Shown here in pieces: positions 28,801-37,764 of a stretch of 64,000 nt of DNA. The translations under genes and the position numbers were made by a program. The stretch spans positions 21,006 through 85,005 of the forward strand of contig NZ_QHJQ01000013.1 of the NCBI RefSeq assembly GCF_003185655.1, written 5' to 3'. How positions within the stretch are numbered: the stretch's first letter is position 1; the number at the start of each line of letters is the position of its first letter. This DNA comes from Coraliomargarita sinensis. GTDB taxonomy: Bacteria > Verrucomicrobiota > Verrucomicrobiia > Opitutales > Coraliomargaritaceae. The notes beneath the pieces were generated by a model. The model was given only the letters and a program-made list of their open reading frames with translations, had not been told where the DNA came from and searched no databases.

Positions 28801-31800
28801 CGGCATGGGCACCGGAAAGATCCACTGCAGGGCTGCCGCTTAAATTCAGGTTGGCGGCACCAAGGTTCTGAACCGTAAAAGTGTGCGCCACAGCAGCACC
28901 TCCGGTAAAAGCGGTGCCAAAGTCGGTGCCGTCCGCAGTTGATGGTGTTGTATCGCCGGAAACTATGCTGAGCGCATTCCCCTGAAGATTGATTTCCGGA
29001 GTGGCGGCCCCTCCGGATTCGTACGTGATGGTCAGTTTCGGACGATCCTCGGGGGTCGCGTATTCACGTGTTCTGATGCGGGAAATATCATTGGGCCCGG
29101 TCAGATCGGATGTCATGGTGAAGCCATAATTGGTTGCTCCATTGATCCAACTTTGCACTGCAGTAATCCCCTCCTGGTTCAAAGCCAGAGTGATTGTACT
29201 GTTGGCCGTACCAGGGGCCGAGGCGCTGCCGAAAGTCGTCCCTCCCAGCTGGGCGCTGCTGGTATTGTAGGTGGCACCATCTTCGGCCCACTCACCCGAG
29301 CTGCCAGTAGCGCCATTGATTTGGAAGGTGCCGGCAATTCCGCCGTCATCGGTAAGCTCCAAGCTCACTCCGGTCACGATGGTACCGGAAGGAATCGAGC
29401 TAAGGTCGAAATAGAGAAGCCCGTGCTTGTCCTGCTGTTGGGTACTTGGGCTGGTGCGGTTGTTCAACAGCATGGTCGTGTTGGTCCCCGTCCCGAAATT
29501 ACTGTTCGGGCTGTCATAATCGATATAAGTGTCACGGGTACCTGAATAGCCTCCGACTCCGTCCTGGAATGACGCGCTCCCGACATCGAGTGCCCGCATC
29601 GTCACACCATTGCTGTCGCTTAGGGGACTATCACCTGTGCTGTCGTTATACTCGTCCGTGGTGCAGGTAACGGTGAGGTTCGCTATATCCGTGCCGCCAT
29701 AGGAGCCCGTACTATTGCCGGAAAGGGCCACTGTAACGACATCATCGTCGACTCTGGTGACGGTGCCCTTGCTCACTCCTGCGGGAAGGTTTTCCAGGGC
29801 CCAGTTTTCAGCATTCAGGGAACCGGAGAAGGTTCCTCCGTTAAGAATGACCGTAATCAGTTCGCCATCCTCGGCCCCTTCCTGAATCCAGCCATCATCG
29901 GTAATCTCAATGAATTCGGCATCATCCGTCGCGGTGAAGGTGACACCTGTATTAGCGGATAAAGCGGATACGGCAGAAACGACTTCAGCAGCGGTGCAGC
30001 TAACCGTCATGCCTGTGATATCAGTGTCGTAATCGACGGTGCGATTGCCGCCAAGAATGATACGTACCGTCGTGTCATCAATGCGGGTCACGCTACTGAT
30101 AACCACACCCGCCGGCTGATCGATCAGGCTCCAGTTCTCCGCCGTGATCGGGTCGGTAAAAATCCCGTCGGCCAAACTCACCACGATCGTCTCGCCATCC
30201 TCGTCCGCTTCCATGATCGAACCGTCATCCGTGAGCGATATCGAGGCGGTCTTGACGAAGTTCGCGACCAGCGTCATGTCCGCCGTCACATTGATCACAG
30301 TCAGCGGATTGTCGAAACTGTAAAAGCTGCCGAGTTGCGTCCATTCGGCGAAGTGATACCCGGACGGCGCGTTGGCTGAAACCGGCGAGCTATTGCTACC
30401 TTCCCCGACCACCTGACTGGTCTCGCCGCTCAAGCTGGCACCCGCGGTGCCATCAGTCTGAAAATCGACGGTGTAAGTGACCGCACTTTCTTCAAAAACC
30501 TCCACCGTAAAGTCCTGCCAGGCAGGTTCGTAACCATCGTCAGCGGTCAGCCGTATGGTGTAGTTGCCGGCTGCAGTAAACCTCACGGTGGTGTCGACTG
30601 CATCCGGGTCCCCGAAAGTAACGGGGGCCGGCCCACTCTCCAAGGTCCAGGTAGTGATCAGGGGGTCATCGTCGCCGTCGCTCACGATACCATCCAGACT
30701 GATCGTGGCACTCGCCCCCACAGCGACAGACTCAAAGTTCTGCAGGACACCGGCATCGTCCAGGATTTGGTTGTGATACGAACGAAAGATCGCGATCTTC
30801 CCGTCAAAGCTCTCCGTGCTGGAATCGCCGCTTCCGGCACCACCGACGTTGTTTTCGCCCCGTTCTCCGAGTCCGGAATTGTCACCGCCGCACATATCGC
30901 TATCCGACCTGCTGCTGGTTACCTTCAACTCGCCGTTCACATAAAGCTTGTAGTTGTCCGTGCTTATACTCGGGTCGTAGGTCACCACAACCTGGATGAA
31001 TTCTCCGGTCAGTGAACTCACATCCCAGGACATTTGCCCGTCGTTGCTGTCATGCGCCGTCTCGATGACACCATTGTTGTAGAAGATGCCGAGGCCAGTG
31101 CCTCCACCGGTTTCCCAGAGGACCTGGCCATTGCTGGGATAACTGGCAGACGCATCCGGCTTGAACCACAGCTCCAGTGTAATTGGCTGGGTGTCGGCCC
31201 CCATGTCCTGCAAGCCCGGACCTTCACATCCTCCAGTACCAAGTTGCCCTCCCGGAAAATCGTAAGCCGACACAATGCCGGGATATCCGCTACCCGCGTC
31301 CTGCACATAACTGACGGCGGCATCAATACTCAGGTCCCACTTGGCAAGGCTGTCTTCCCAAGTGACGTCGGCCCCATCGTCCAGACCTGCATCGAGAAAG
31401 ATATCCGCACCCGCTACCGGATCCGGCGACACCACCCCAACCAGATAAACCGTCTGGTTGCCGGCAACAGCGACACTCGGCACCTGGTTGTCATCTTCGA
31501 TGATATTCAGATTTACGGGGTTGGTTCCGAGAACACTGCCGCCAACCGGATTGGACAATGTGATGGTGACCGTTTCAACAGGATCTTCGTGATCACTGTC
31601 GTCCGTAATCGGAATGGTGAACGTTCTGGGATCGCTGTCGCCCGCCGGCCAGTTAAACGTCCCGCTGGTCCCCGTGTAGTCAATCCCATCCGTCGCTGTG
31701 CCATCGGATGTGGCGTAATCCACAGAAATATCGCCACTGGCACTGCCTATTCGATTCACCGTGATCGTCGCGCTACCACCATTTTCAGTTATGCTGTATT

Positions 31801-33835
31801 CCGATGCACTGAAGCCTACTGTTTCGAAAATGCTGAAGAAGCCGCTATCCAGTGTGACATCACCATCGGTTGGATGCGTGAGCGTGACGCGGATGAAATA
31901 GTCGTCTCCGGGTGCCTGATTGGCGGGGATCACCCAACTGGTATTGCGATCGGTTGCGGGGTTGATGTCCGTGGCGATATTGGTGTCGATGGCCGCGCCC
32001 TTGTAAAGTGTGATACTGGCGGTGTAAGTATGATCGCCTCCGGTGAAAAAGATATCCATTGTTTGACCCGGCAAATACTCATCGTTCGCCTGGGGCTGCT
32101 CGACATTGACTGCCGTCCGGGTCGATCGAGCGGCAGCATATTCTGCCCCGTACCTCGAATTGCCCTGCCCGGTTAAAATGGTCAGATAGTTGAGCGCGCC
32201 CAGCGAGGGGTTGGTACCATCAAAACCGGAGAGGTTTTCATTCGAACCATTATAGCCCAAACCGCCCGTGACATAACGTTGGTCCGCGTAAATATCCCCG
32301 GTGGCATCGTAGCCGAGTTCGGCGCCGGTGGGCGCGCTGCCGTAGAGTACATTCGGATTCGCGTAGTAAGGCGCACGAATCCCCTGTCCCCAGCCCCAGT
32401 CATAGGCCATGATGGTACGAAGACGGTCCGCGTTCGTGCCGGAATCACCATCTCCGTCGAAGCGCCAGCCATAATCCCCTTTGTACGATTGGCTGGAGTC
32501 GCCCCAACTGTGGTCGCAACCGAGGTTGTGACCGAGTTCGTGGGCGAAGGTCAAGCGTGTGGACGTAATATAATTCCGCGCGGTGATGCTGGAATTTCCG
32601 GGCCTGTAGGCGATGCCGGCACTGCCATCCGCCTGCTTGACGACGAAGGCTTTGAAGTCGGCCCCCAGCAGATTGGCATAATCCGAAACGGCATCCAGAA
32701 TGCCGTCACTTTCATTACTCAGGTCCCCCAGTTCATCACCCGAGCTCATTGACCCGTCAGTCGCACCGGGAAACACATAATCCGGATCTTCGATCGTGCC
32801 CAACAGCATCATTTCCGTATTGCTTATCTCACTATTGTCAAAGGCCTGATTCATCCGGTCGATCGCGTCGAGCAGGCGGGCTTCAATCTGCGAAACTCCA
32901 TTATCCGCAATGCGCGCTTCGCGGCCATAGCCGATCACGACATCGACCGTGACCCAGCCGGTCGTCTCGGCTGCCACGGTTCCCTCTTCCGAACTGACCG
33001 TCTGTAGTGCCACACCGGAGTCATCCAGTTCTTCCTGAATCAACTCCGCCGCGGTAAGATCTTCATGATGCTGATGACCGCAATTGCCCCCCTCGCCGCA
33101 GACCTCGTCGGGCTTGCCGCAGGTGGCGGTCATGGCAGCGTGATCCAACTCACGTACCATCAGGTAACCATCGCTCAAAATTCGATACTCGTAGTGCAAG
33201 GCCTGCATCGGATGAGTCACGTTACCATGGACGATACCATCATGATAAACGAACTGGACCTGACTCAAAGGCTCTCCGACGATCTTGCCTTGTAAGGTGT
33301 GCGTTCGCGCTGAGCGCGTCTTGATCGTCTCGAAGTGAATTTCGATCAAGTCTTCTCCAGTGGTGGGCACCCGAAGCCGCGCGGTCGTTCCGGTCAGGAT
33401 CTGATCGAAGGCATCCGCATTGAATGCCATCCGCCGAGCCGCTTTGGTGTAAGTATCGATCTCATCCACCATCAGTTCAGTGCGACCGTCCGCGGGAAGC
33501 TTGGCCATCATGGCGGGTGCACTTAATCCGGATTGATCAGAAATTTCTCTGGTGACCGGCTTGGCGTAGCGCCTCTTCTGATTGACACCGCGTGGAAATG
33601 GCAAGGCGGGTGTTGCATTGCCGTAAAGTTCATCGTCAAAATTTTCCTTCGAAGGAAGAGACGCAGAACCCGGAAGCCGGGGGCTGGCCCCATTCGCCGC
33701 GCTCTCTTCATGAACCTCTGTGCGATTCGCTCTCTCTTGCTTGTCCGAAACGTTTCCGGAATGGAAATCCACGTAGATGAAGACAGACAGCACGGCCAAC
33801 AAAAGCAGCAAAGTAAGATTTCGTCTGTTTTTCAC
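25859..33835 (-). CDS. Giant modular secreted metalloprotease (2,658 aa)
   Basis: Starts at GTG with AAAGGA 5 bp upstream. A signal or anchor (about residues 5-25) precedes a propeptide-like region and a zincin domain with H432-E-L-G-H436-x5-H442 (HELGHNLGCDH), as in reprolysin-type proteases. Then come, roughly: Calx-beta (675-780), LamG-like (830-1010), PKD-like (1035-1115), InlB-type repeat (1120-1200), two related ISLTDDGSIMEADEDGE-type modules (1195-1410), DNRLRE-like (1420-1605), HYDIN/anchor-D-like (1610-1735), InlB-type repeats (1740-1820, 2045-2120, 2355-2435), paired Calx-like modules (1820-2045), a second LamG-like part (2120-2350), and a cadherin/Ig-like module (2435-2520). Likely a cell-surface or secreted adhesin-protease. 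No secretion partner gene is adjacent. Confidence 0.85.
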   Translation of the reverse strand: MKNRRNLTLLLLLAVLSVFIYVDFHSGNVSDKQERANRTEVHEESAANGASPRLPGSASLPSKENFDDELYGNATPALPFPRGVNQKRRYAKPVTREISDQSGLSAPAMMAKLPADGRTELMVDEIDTYTKAARRMAFNADAFDQILTGTTARLRVPTTGEDLIEIHFETIKTRSARTHTLQGKIVGEPLSQVQFVYHDGIVHGNVTHPMQALHYEYRILSDGYLMVRELDHAAMTATCGKPDEVCGEGGNCGHQHHEDLTAAELIQEELDDSGVALQTVSSEEGTVAAETTGWVTVDVVIGYGREARIADNGVSQIEARLLDAIDRMNQAFDNSEISNTEMMLLGTIEDPDYVFPGATDGSMSSGDELGDLSNESDGILDAVSDYANLLGADFKAFVVKQADGSAGIAYRPGNSSITARNYITSTRLTFAHELGHNLGCDHSWGDSSQSYKGDYGWRFDGDGDSGTNADRLRTIMAYDWGWGQGIRAPYYANPNVLYGSAPTGAELGYDATGDIYADQRYVTGGLGYNGSNENLSGFDGTNPSLGALNYLTILTGQGNSRYGAEYAAARSTRTAVNVEQPQANDEYLPGQTMDIFFTGGDHTYTASITLYKGAAIDTNIATDINPATDRNTSWVIPANQAPGDDYFIRVTLTHPTDGDVTLDSGFFSIFETVGFSASEYSITENGGSATITVNRIGSASGDISVDYATSDGTATDGIDYTGTSGTFNWPAGDSDPRTFTIPITDDSDHEDPVETVTITLSNPVGGSVLGTNPVNLNIIEDDNQVPSVAVAGNQTVYLVGVVSPDPVAGADIFLDAGLDDGADVTWEDSLAKWDLSIDAAVSYVQDAGSGYPGIVSAYDFPGGQLGTGGCEGPGLQDMGADTQPITLELWFKPDASASYPSNGQVLWETGGGTGLGIFYNNGVIETAHDSNDGQMSWDVSSLTGEFIQVVVTYDPSISTDNYKLYVNGELKVTSSRSDSDMCGGDNSGLGERGENNVGGAGSGDSSTESFDGKIAIFRSYHNQILDDAGVLQNFESVAVGASATISLDGIVSDGDDDPLITTWTLESGPAPVTFGDPDAVDTTVRFTAAGNYTIRLTADDGYEPAWQDFTVEVFEESAVTYTVDFQTDGTAGASLSGETSQVVGEGSNSSPVSANAPSGYHFAEWTQLGSFYSFDNPLTVINVTADMTLVANFVKTASISLTDDGSIMEADEDGETIVVSLADGIFTDPITAENWSLIDQPAGVVISSVTRIDDTTVRIILGGNRTVDYDTDITGMTVSCTAAEVVSAVSALSANTGVTFTATDDAEFIEITDDGWIQEGAEDGELITVILNGGTFSGSLNAENWALENLPAGVSKGTVTRVDDDVVTVALSGNSTGSYGGTDIANLTVTCTTDEYNDSTGDSPLSDSNGVTMRALDVGSASFQDGVGGYSGTRDTYIDYDSPNSNFGTGTNTTMLLNNRTSPSTQQQDKHGLLYFDLSSIPSGTIVTGVSLELTDDGGIAGTFQINGATGSSGEWAEDGATYNTSSAQLGGTTFGSASAPGTANSTITLALNQEGITAVQSWINGATNYGFTMTSDLTGPNDISRIRTREYATPEDRPKLTITYESGGAATPEINLQGNALSIVSGDTTPSTADGTDFGTAFTGGAAVAHTFTVQNLGAANLNLSGSPAVDLSGAHAEDFSITSEPASTVIPGDSTTFEVTFTPGSAGIRTAVVTIANDDSDEDAYTFTVSGEGVIAPVSYPVDYDGNGNTGGTAPVDSLSPYSGGATVVVLGNSGSLVRTGYTFNDWNTADDGTGAAYSPGASFTISGDTTLYAQWSANVAGFTLSQSTAIVNEDGGTDSFTVVLDSQPASDVVFDVSSSDEGEVTVSPASLSFTSSNWDVPQTVTITGVDDSLTTEDAATVSVTVDDAQSEDAYDTLSEQTVAVTCSNDDIPGIIVGAISGDTSEHGTTATFSVALGTQPTADVTIGLSSSDAGEGTVSPSSLTFGTTDWDSPQTVTVTGTDDAEADGEQNYDVVTAVASSTDSDYDGIDPADVSLSNADNESIVSYDGNGNDGGSAPAEQTKIFNTDLTLSDQGSLTRTGYDFDGWNTASDGSGTPYAGGATYSVEENITLYAQWASGPTVIYEPFTDSDSTLNGNTSGFGLSGTWSGSASVVAGSLDYGDLPTATGNKVSFSNQNGGVATGTSLSDAGLLEDGVSLWFSVLVQTGSDIATNGDFGFAFGSESLNSGNNIPIQNSGGALGFTFKNNQLRACHWAPSLTRSSDNAENSAAPETLYLVVGKITWGAASDTIEIYKVPTDLNLGSPVSSYTTVDNIDQSLFDTISVGTKAADPNHFIDEIRFGATYESVVGQVVSSSYSVTYDGNGSDSGSVPVDGNAYALNDSVTVLGNTGSLEREGFTFGGWNTASDGSGTGYIAEDSFNITDDVTLYAQWEVNNVPVANDQSVSTIENVALEITLSASDANDDSLSYTIETPPGNGTLSGTAPNLIYTPAPDFTGSDSFTFTANDGTAGSNTATVSILVLSPFESWAGEGSQPDNDSNGDGTEDSIAWVLGAGDPSEDVTALLPTSDNVSETNYFIYIYRRADAAHEDTNTTIEAKYGSNLNSWTTAVHDGSNVIITERDDHYGDNVDQVEVKVHRDLASDARMFMRLVVVVAP

Positions 33836-34182
33836 TCGTATCCTTTCACATGCGCCTTACAGGAGACAATAAGGCGTCAGCGACAAATTCACAAAATTGA
33901 GGCAACACTCCTTAATAGCAACTTGTTCAGGATTAAAGTGCTCTCAAGTAAGTTGTAGCAGATAGTTGTAAGTAAATTGTAAATTTATGCTGCGACTCCG
34001 CATTTAACCGGCAGGCGCTGGGCGATTCGGCACTCGGTAGCCATTTTCGCATTCGCACACGAGAGGGCCCTTTAAAAAGCAAGAAAGGCACTCGCCATCA
34101 ATCGCTTGCGCTAAATACAACGGCCGCCTTGACGGACTTTCACAGGGCAAGCCCGGTGATCGCAAGGGATCCCTTCTGCAAA
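33836..34182. other. Intergenic region without recognised gene
   Basis: About 350 bp between the giant protease start and the end of the minus-strand aminotransferase gene. It must hold the protease promoter; an A/T-rich stretch with repeated AAGTTGTAG/AAATTGTAA units lies at about 33,950-33,990. I see no gene, RNA or clear operator. Confidence 0.5.
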
Positions 34183-35373
34183 CTATTCCGCCCAGGCTTT
34201 AAATTTGCCCAGTCCCTCTTCAATTTGATCCAGATCGATTCCCGAGTAGGCAAAGCGAATGTAAAATTGTTTTTCACCCGGGATCGGGGAACCGAAGTGC
34301 TTCCGAGTGCAGAAGGACACGCCGGTCTCCTGTAGCACCGCTTTGCGGAATAGCTCGTAGTCGGTCAAGCCCTTGGCCTGCATCAACTCCGTCACATTGG
34401 GAAAGAGATAGAAGGTGGCATCCGGCCGGTAGCACTTCACTCCGGAAATGCTGTTCAAAATAGCCACGGTCATGTCACGCCTTTCCTTCAAAACGGTCAG
34501 GATTTCCTCGTGGCCGGATTGATCGCCGGTCAGCGCTTCGATGCCCCCGTACTGGATGAAGTGATTCGAGCAGGACTCGTCGTTCACGTTCAGTTTGGCG
34601 ATCATGTCGATCACCTCCTTCGGCCCGATGGAAGCCCCGAGGCGCCAACCAGTCATGGCATACTTCTTGGAAAAAGTGTAGAGAATGACAGTCCGCTCCT
34701 CCATGCCCTCGAACGAGGCCAGAGAAGTGGACTTCCCGGCATAACGCATGTCGAAATAAGCTTCGTCACTAAGCACGAAGAGGTCGTGCTTGATGGCTAG
34801 TTTCGCGATGGCTTCCAGTTGCTCGGGGCTAGACTCGGCACCCGTCGGGTTTTGCAGGTCATTCACGATGAGCAGGCGGGTCTTCGGAGTGATCAGCGCT
34901 TCGATCGCGTCGAGATCCAGTTCGAAGTTGTCTTCGCCCTCGTGGTAAGTGTAGGGCACGGCCACCCCGCCGTTGAATTCAATTTGCGACTCGTAGATCG
35001 GATATCCCGGATTCGGGTAGAGCGCCTCATCGCCGGGGTTCATCAGGGCCAGCACAAACTTGCCGATCGAGGGTTTTCCCCCGGGCTGTACAGCCACGTT
35101 GTCCATGGTGTAGCTTGTGCCGTGACTCTTGTTGATATCCTCGGCCAGCGCTTCACGGAGGGGAGGAATTCCGTAGTTCGGGCAATAACCGGTCTTACCA
35201 TCCTTCATCGCCTGATAGGTCGCTTCGATAATGTTTCGAGGCGTGGTGATGTTCATATCACCAAGATGAAAGGGATACACCTTGTTACCCGCAGCCACGT
35301 GAGCGGCGGCTTCGCCGGAGACCGCGAACGCGGTTTCGGTGCCTAGTCGTGAGAGCCGATCTGCCAGTTTCAT
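34183..35373 (-). CDS. Class I/II PLP-dependent aminotransferase
   Basis: The 396 residues form a fold-type I aminotransferase of the aspartate aminotransferase superfamily. Visible blocks are GKTGYCPNYGIPPLREALAE, VAVQPGGKPSIGKF, YPNPGYPIYES, LQNPTGAESSPEQLE, VLSDEAYFDMRY, the PLP-lysine loop YTFSKKYAMTGWRLG, and the C-terminal arginine in FYIRFAYSG. Substrate cannot be decided; LL-diaminopimelate or aromatic/branched aminotransferases share these blocks. It is 33 bp downstream of the hydroxyacid dehydrogenase gene and likely in one transcript with it, which fits interconversion of an amino acid, its 2-oxo acid and the 2-hydroxy acid. Confidence 0.85.
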   Translation of the reverse strand: MKLADRLSRLGTETAFAVSGEAAAHVAAGNKVYPFHLGDMNITTPRNIIEATYQAMKDGKTGYCPNYGIPPLREALAEDINKSHGTSYTMDNVAVQPGGKPSIGKFVLALMNPGDEALYPNPGYPIYESQIEFNGGVAVPYTYHEGEDNFELDLDAIEALITPKTRLLIVNDLQNPTGAESSPEQLEAIAKLAIKHDLFVLSDEAYFDMRYAGKSTSLASFEGMEERTVILYTFSKKYAMTGWRLGASIGPKEVIDMIAKLNVNDESCSNHFIQYGGIEALTGDQSGHEEILTVLKERRDMTVAILNSISGVKCYRPDATFYLFPNVTELMQAKGLTDYELFRKAVLQETGVSFCTRKHFGSPIPGEKQFYIRFAYSGIDLDQIEEGLGKFKAWAE

Positions 35374-35406
35374 TGTTATCTCCTGAATTGTACTCTGTTG
35401 TTGTGG

Positions 35407-36363
35407 TTAATTCACCACGTTAATCGGGCTGCCGTCGATGAAGCCCGCCACATTATCGACCGTCGTCTGCATCAATCGCTGGCGTGCTTCCAACGTAGCC
35501 CAGGCAATATGTGGGGTGATCAGGCAATTTTTCGCCTTCAACAATGGGTTGTCTGCCTTGATCGGTTCGACCGAAGCGACATCCAAGCCGGCTCCCGCCA
35601 AAATCCCGGTATCCAAGGCTTCGGCCAGATCTTCCTCCACGATGAGCGGCCCGCGTGAGGTGTTGATCAGAAAGCTGCTCGGTTTCATCTTCTTGAGGAG
35701 GGCCGCGTTGACGAAGCCGACGTTGTCGGCCGTCTGCGGGCAGTGGAGGGAAACCACATCCGATTTTTCAAAGAGTTCCTCCAGCTCGACCCATTCAAAA
35801 CCGTCGAGATCGGGGGCGTCTTTTCTTGTCCGGGTGCAAGCGATCACCTTCATCCCAAAGGCAGAGGCCAGTGCTACCGTCCGGCGACCGATTCGGCCGA
35901 GGCCGACAATCCCCATGGTTTTTCCGGATAATTCCACCAGTGGAGTTTTCCAGAAGCAAAAATCCGGATTGGAACTCCAGGCCCCCTCTTTCACCAGATT
36001 ACCGTGAAGGGCTGCATTGTGACACAGCTCCAGCAGGAGCGCAAAAACGAATTGCCCCACGGAATCTGTGCCGTAGATCGGCACGTTGGCGACCGGGATG
36101 TCTTGCTTACGTGCGGCGGCCACGTCGATCACATTGAATCCGGTCGCCAGTACCGAGATAAACTTCAAGTCCGGCAACTGGGCCAGAGTCTCGGCTGTGA
36201 GCGGTGTCTTGTTGGTTAAGACGATATCCGCCCCGGCACAGCGTTCAACAATTTTATCCGCCGGGGTGCGGTCGTACACCGAAAATTCACCCAATTTTTC
36301 TACCCCGTCCCAGGGGTTGTCGCCGGGGTTAAGTGTAAATCCATCTAATACTACAATTTTCAT
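35407..36363 (-). CDS. D-isomer-specific 2-hydroxyacid dehydrogenase, glycerate dehydrogenase-like
   Basis: The start at 36,363 (MKIVVLDGFTLNPGDNPW) matches the typical opening of glycerate/hydroxypyruvate reductases; the open frame further upstream is not supported. The ~318 residues contain the NAD-binding GLGRIGRRTVALASAFGMKV (G-x-G-x2-G), the catalytic Arg region INTSRGPLIVEEDLAEAL, acidic VEPIKADNPLL and the catalytic His in NCLITPHIAWAT. It reduces 2-oxo acids such as hydroxypyruvate with NAD(P)H in the cytoplasm. The aminotransferase gene follows in the same direction. Confidence 0.88.
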   Translation of the reverse strand: MKIVVLDGFTLNPGDNPWDGVEKLGEFSVYDRTPADKIVERCAGADIVLTNKTPLTAETLAQLPDLKFISVLATGFNVIDVAAARKQDIPVANVPIYGTDSVGQFVFALLLELCHNAALHGNLVKEGAWSSNPDFCFWKTPLVELSGKTMGIVGLGRIGRRTVALASAFGMKVIACTRTRKDAPDLDGFEWVELEELFEKSDVVSLHCPQTADNVGFVNAALLKKMKPSSFLINTSRGPLIVEEDLAEALDTGILAGAGLDVASVEPIKADNPLLKAKNCLITPHIAWATLEARQRLMQTTVDNVAGFIDGSPINVVN

Positions 36364-36604
36364 AACTTTAAAGATTCTAATAACAGATTCAGTGCCGGTT
36401 GTATAGACTTTTTGACATTTGAGAAAAATCGCCTTCCGGAATTGTAGCTTGGAAGCATGCGATACCCGGAGCGCCGGATGATACTTCATTCCGTACTCAT
36501 TTGCGAAACCATCCTATCCAAATACGGACATGTGACTGTTCACTTTTCGGATTCTCCAGGCAATCCAATCCCCTATGTTCGGTGCCCGGCACGTATCCGA
36601 TAAT

Positions 36605-37708
36605 ATGAAAAATTTCTTTGGCAAAAAATCACACAGCGCACTGACACTGGTTTTCATCGTCAGCCTTGTTCTCCACGTCGTCGCGGTGTTGATCTTTGGC
36701 ACCATCAAGTTCGTGGAGTCTGTCCTGCGCGAAGAAACAGTCTTTGAGGCGGCGCCGGTTGAGACACCGCAACAAAAAGAACCCGAGTACCAGGTGAACA
36801 TCCAGCAGAGGAATCAATCGACTCCCCCGCCCCGTCCACCGGCGATTGTGGTCAATAATCCTTCCGAACTGAACATCCCCGCCCTGGACATCGATGTCAA
36901 CGTGGACAGCAGCTCCGTCTACGGGCGCGGTGGCGGCGGTTTTGGCGGCGGTCTTTCCGGGGTTCGGGAGATGGCACTCGACATCAAGCTGACCGACTTC
37001 GGCTACACCGGCCAGGTCGAGGGCACGCTCAAGGGATCGTTTTTCGACACCAAAGTGGACCCTCGCGGCAAAGCACTGCTCACCCCGGAGGAAATTTCCA
37101 ATGGCGGCTTTCTTATGAATCGCATGGGGCAAATCTCAAAAGAGTTCACGGGCGGGAACTGGCGCTTGCGGGACCTTGAGCGCGATTATTTCAAAGCGGA
37201 CAAGGAACTGTATGCCTCGTATTGGATGATTCAGAAGGGCCCTGCCGAAAAAGCGCCCAGGGATTTCGGCGTCGCCGATCAAGTGGAGCCCAAGTCGATT
37301 CTGGCCCTTTACGAGGGCACCTTCACACCGGAAGAAAGCGGTGAATTCCGCTTCTACGCGAAGGCCGATGACATTCTGATCGTTCGCGTCAACTCGGACA
37401 TCGTTGTGGATGGCAGCTATTACTTCAATCGCTTCTCCAACTGGAAAGTGGAAGAAAAAGGCACGAAGAACCTGATCGGTATCGGCGGGATGCCCCCGGC
37501 CTACGGAGACTGGATGCGCTGGGAAGCCGGGAAACCAATGGAACTGAAAGTCCTGGTCGGTGAAGCACCTGGCGGAGTCTTCGGATGTTGCCTGCTTTAC
37601 CAAAAGAAAGGCGAAGACCGGCTCAGGGTCTTCTCCACCAAACCACTGACTTCAAAAGAAAAACGTATTCTCAAAGGCATCCACCCTGACGTCGAGGAGT
37701 GGCTATGA
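36605..37708 (+). CDS. TonB-like membrane-anchored protein with PA14-like domain
   Basis: I start at the ATG at 36,605 (MKNFFGKKSHSALTLVFIVS). A single membrane helix (about residues 10-35) is followed by a proline-rich linker (QSTPPPRPPAIVV), a short glycine-rich patch (GRGGGGFGGGLSG), and a domain around residues 190-270 with YEGTFTPEESGEFRFYAKADD and VVDGSYYFNRFSNW, which resembles the PA14 beta-barrel that binds sugars. A final GCCLLYQKKGEDRLRVF segment ends the ~367-residue protein. It probably spans the periplasm. It precedes galM by 56 bp and may belong to the carbohydrate cluster. No known single family name fits. Confidence 0.62.
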   Translation: MKNFFGKKSHSALTLVFIVSLVLHVVAVLIFGTIKFVESVLREETVFEAAPVETPQQKEPEYQVNIQQRNQSTPPPRPPAIVVNNPSELNIPALDIDVNVDSSSVYGRGGGGFGGGLSGVREMALDIKLTDFGYTGQVEGTLKGSFFDTKVDPRGKALLTPEEISNGGFLMNRMGQISKEFTGGNWRLRDLERDYFKADKELYASYWMIQKGPAEKAPRDFGVADQVEPKSILALYEGTFTPEESGEFRFYAKADDILIVRVNSDIVVDGSYYFNRFSNWKVEEKGTKNLIGIGGMPPAYGDWMRWEAGKPMELKVLVGEAPGGVFGCCLLYQKKGEDRLRVFSTKPLTSKEKRILKGIHPDVEEWL

Positions 37709-37764
37709 TGGCAGAGGCTCTGTTGAAGGGGCAGGCAACTACTCCTTAATTTAAGAACGGACCA

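Noticed and set aside
25859..33835. Tandem DNA repeats (VNTR) in the giant gene
   Set aside because: The repeated parts are protein modules of different families with diverged DNA; no identical tandem DNA units were seen.
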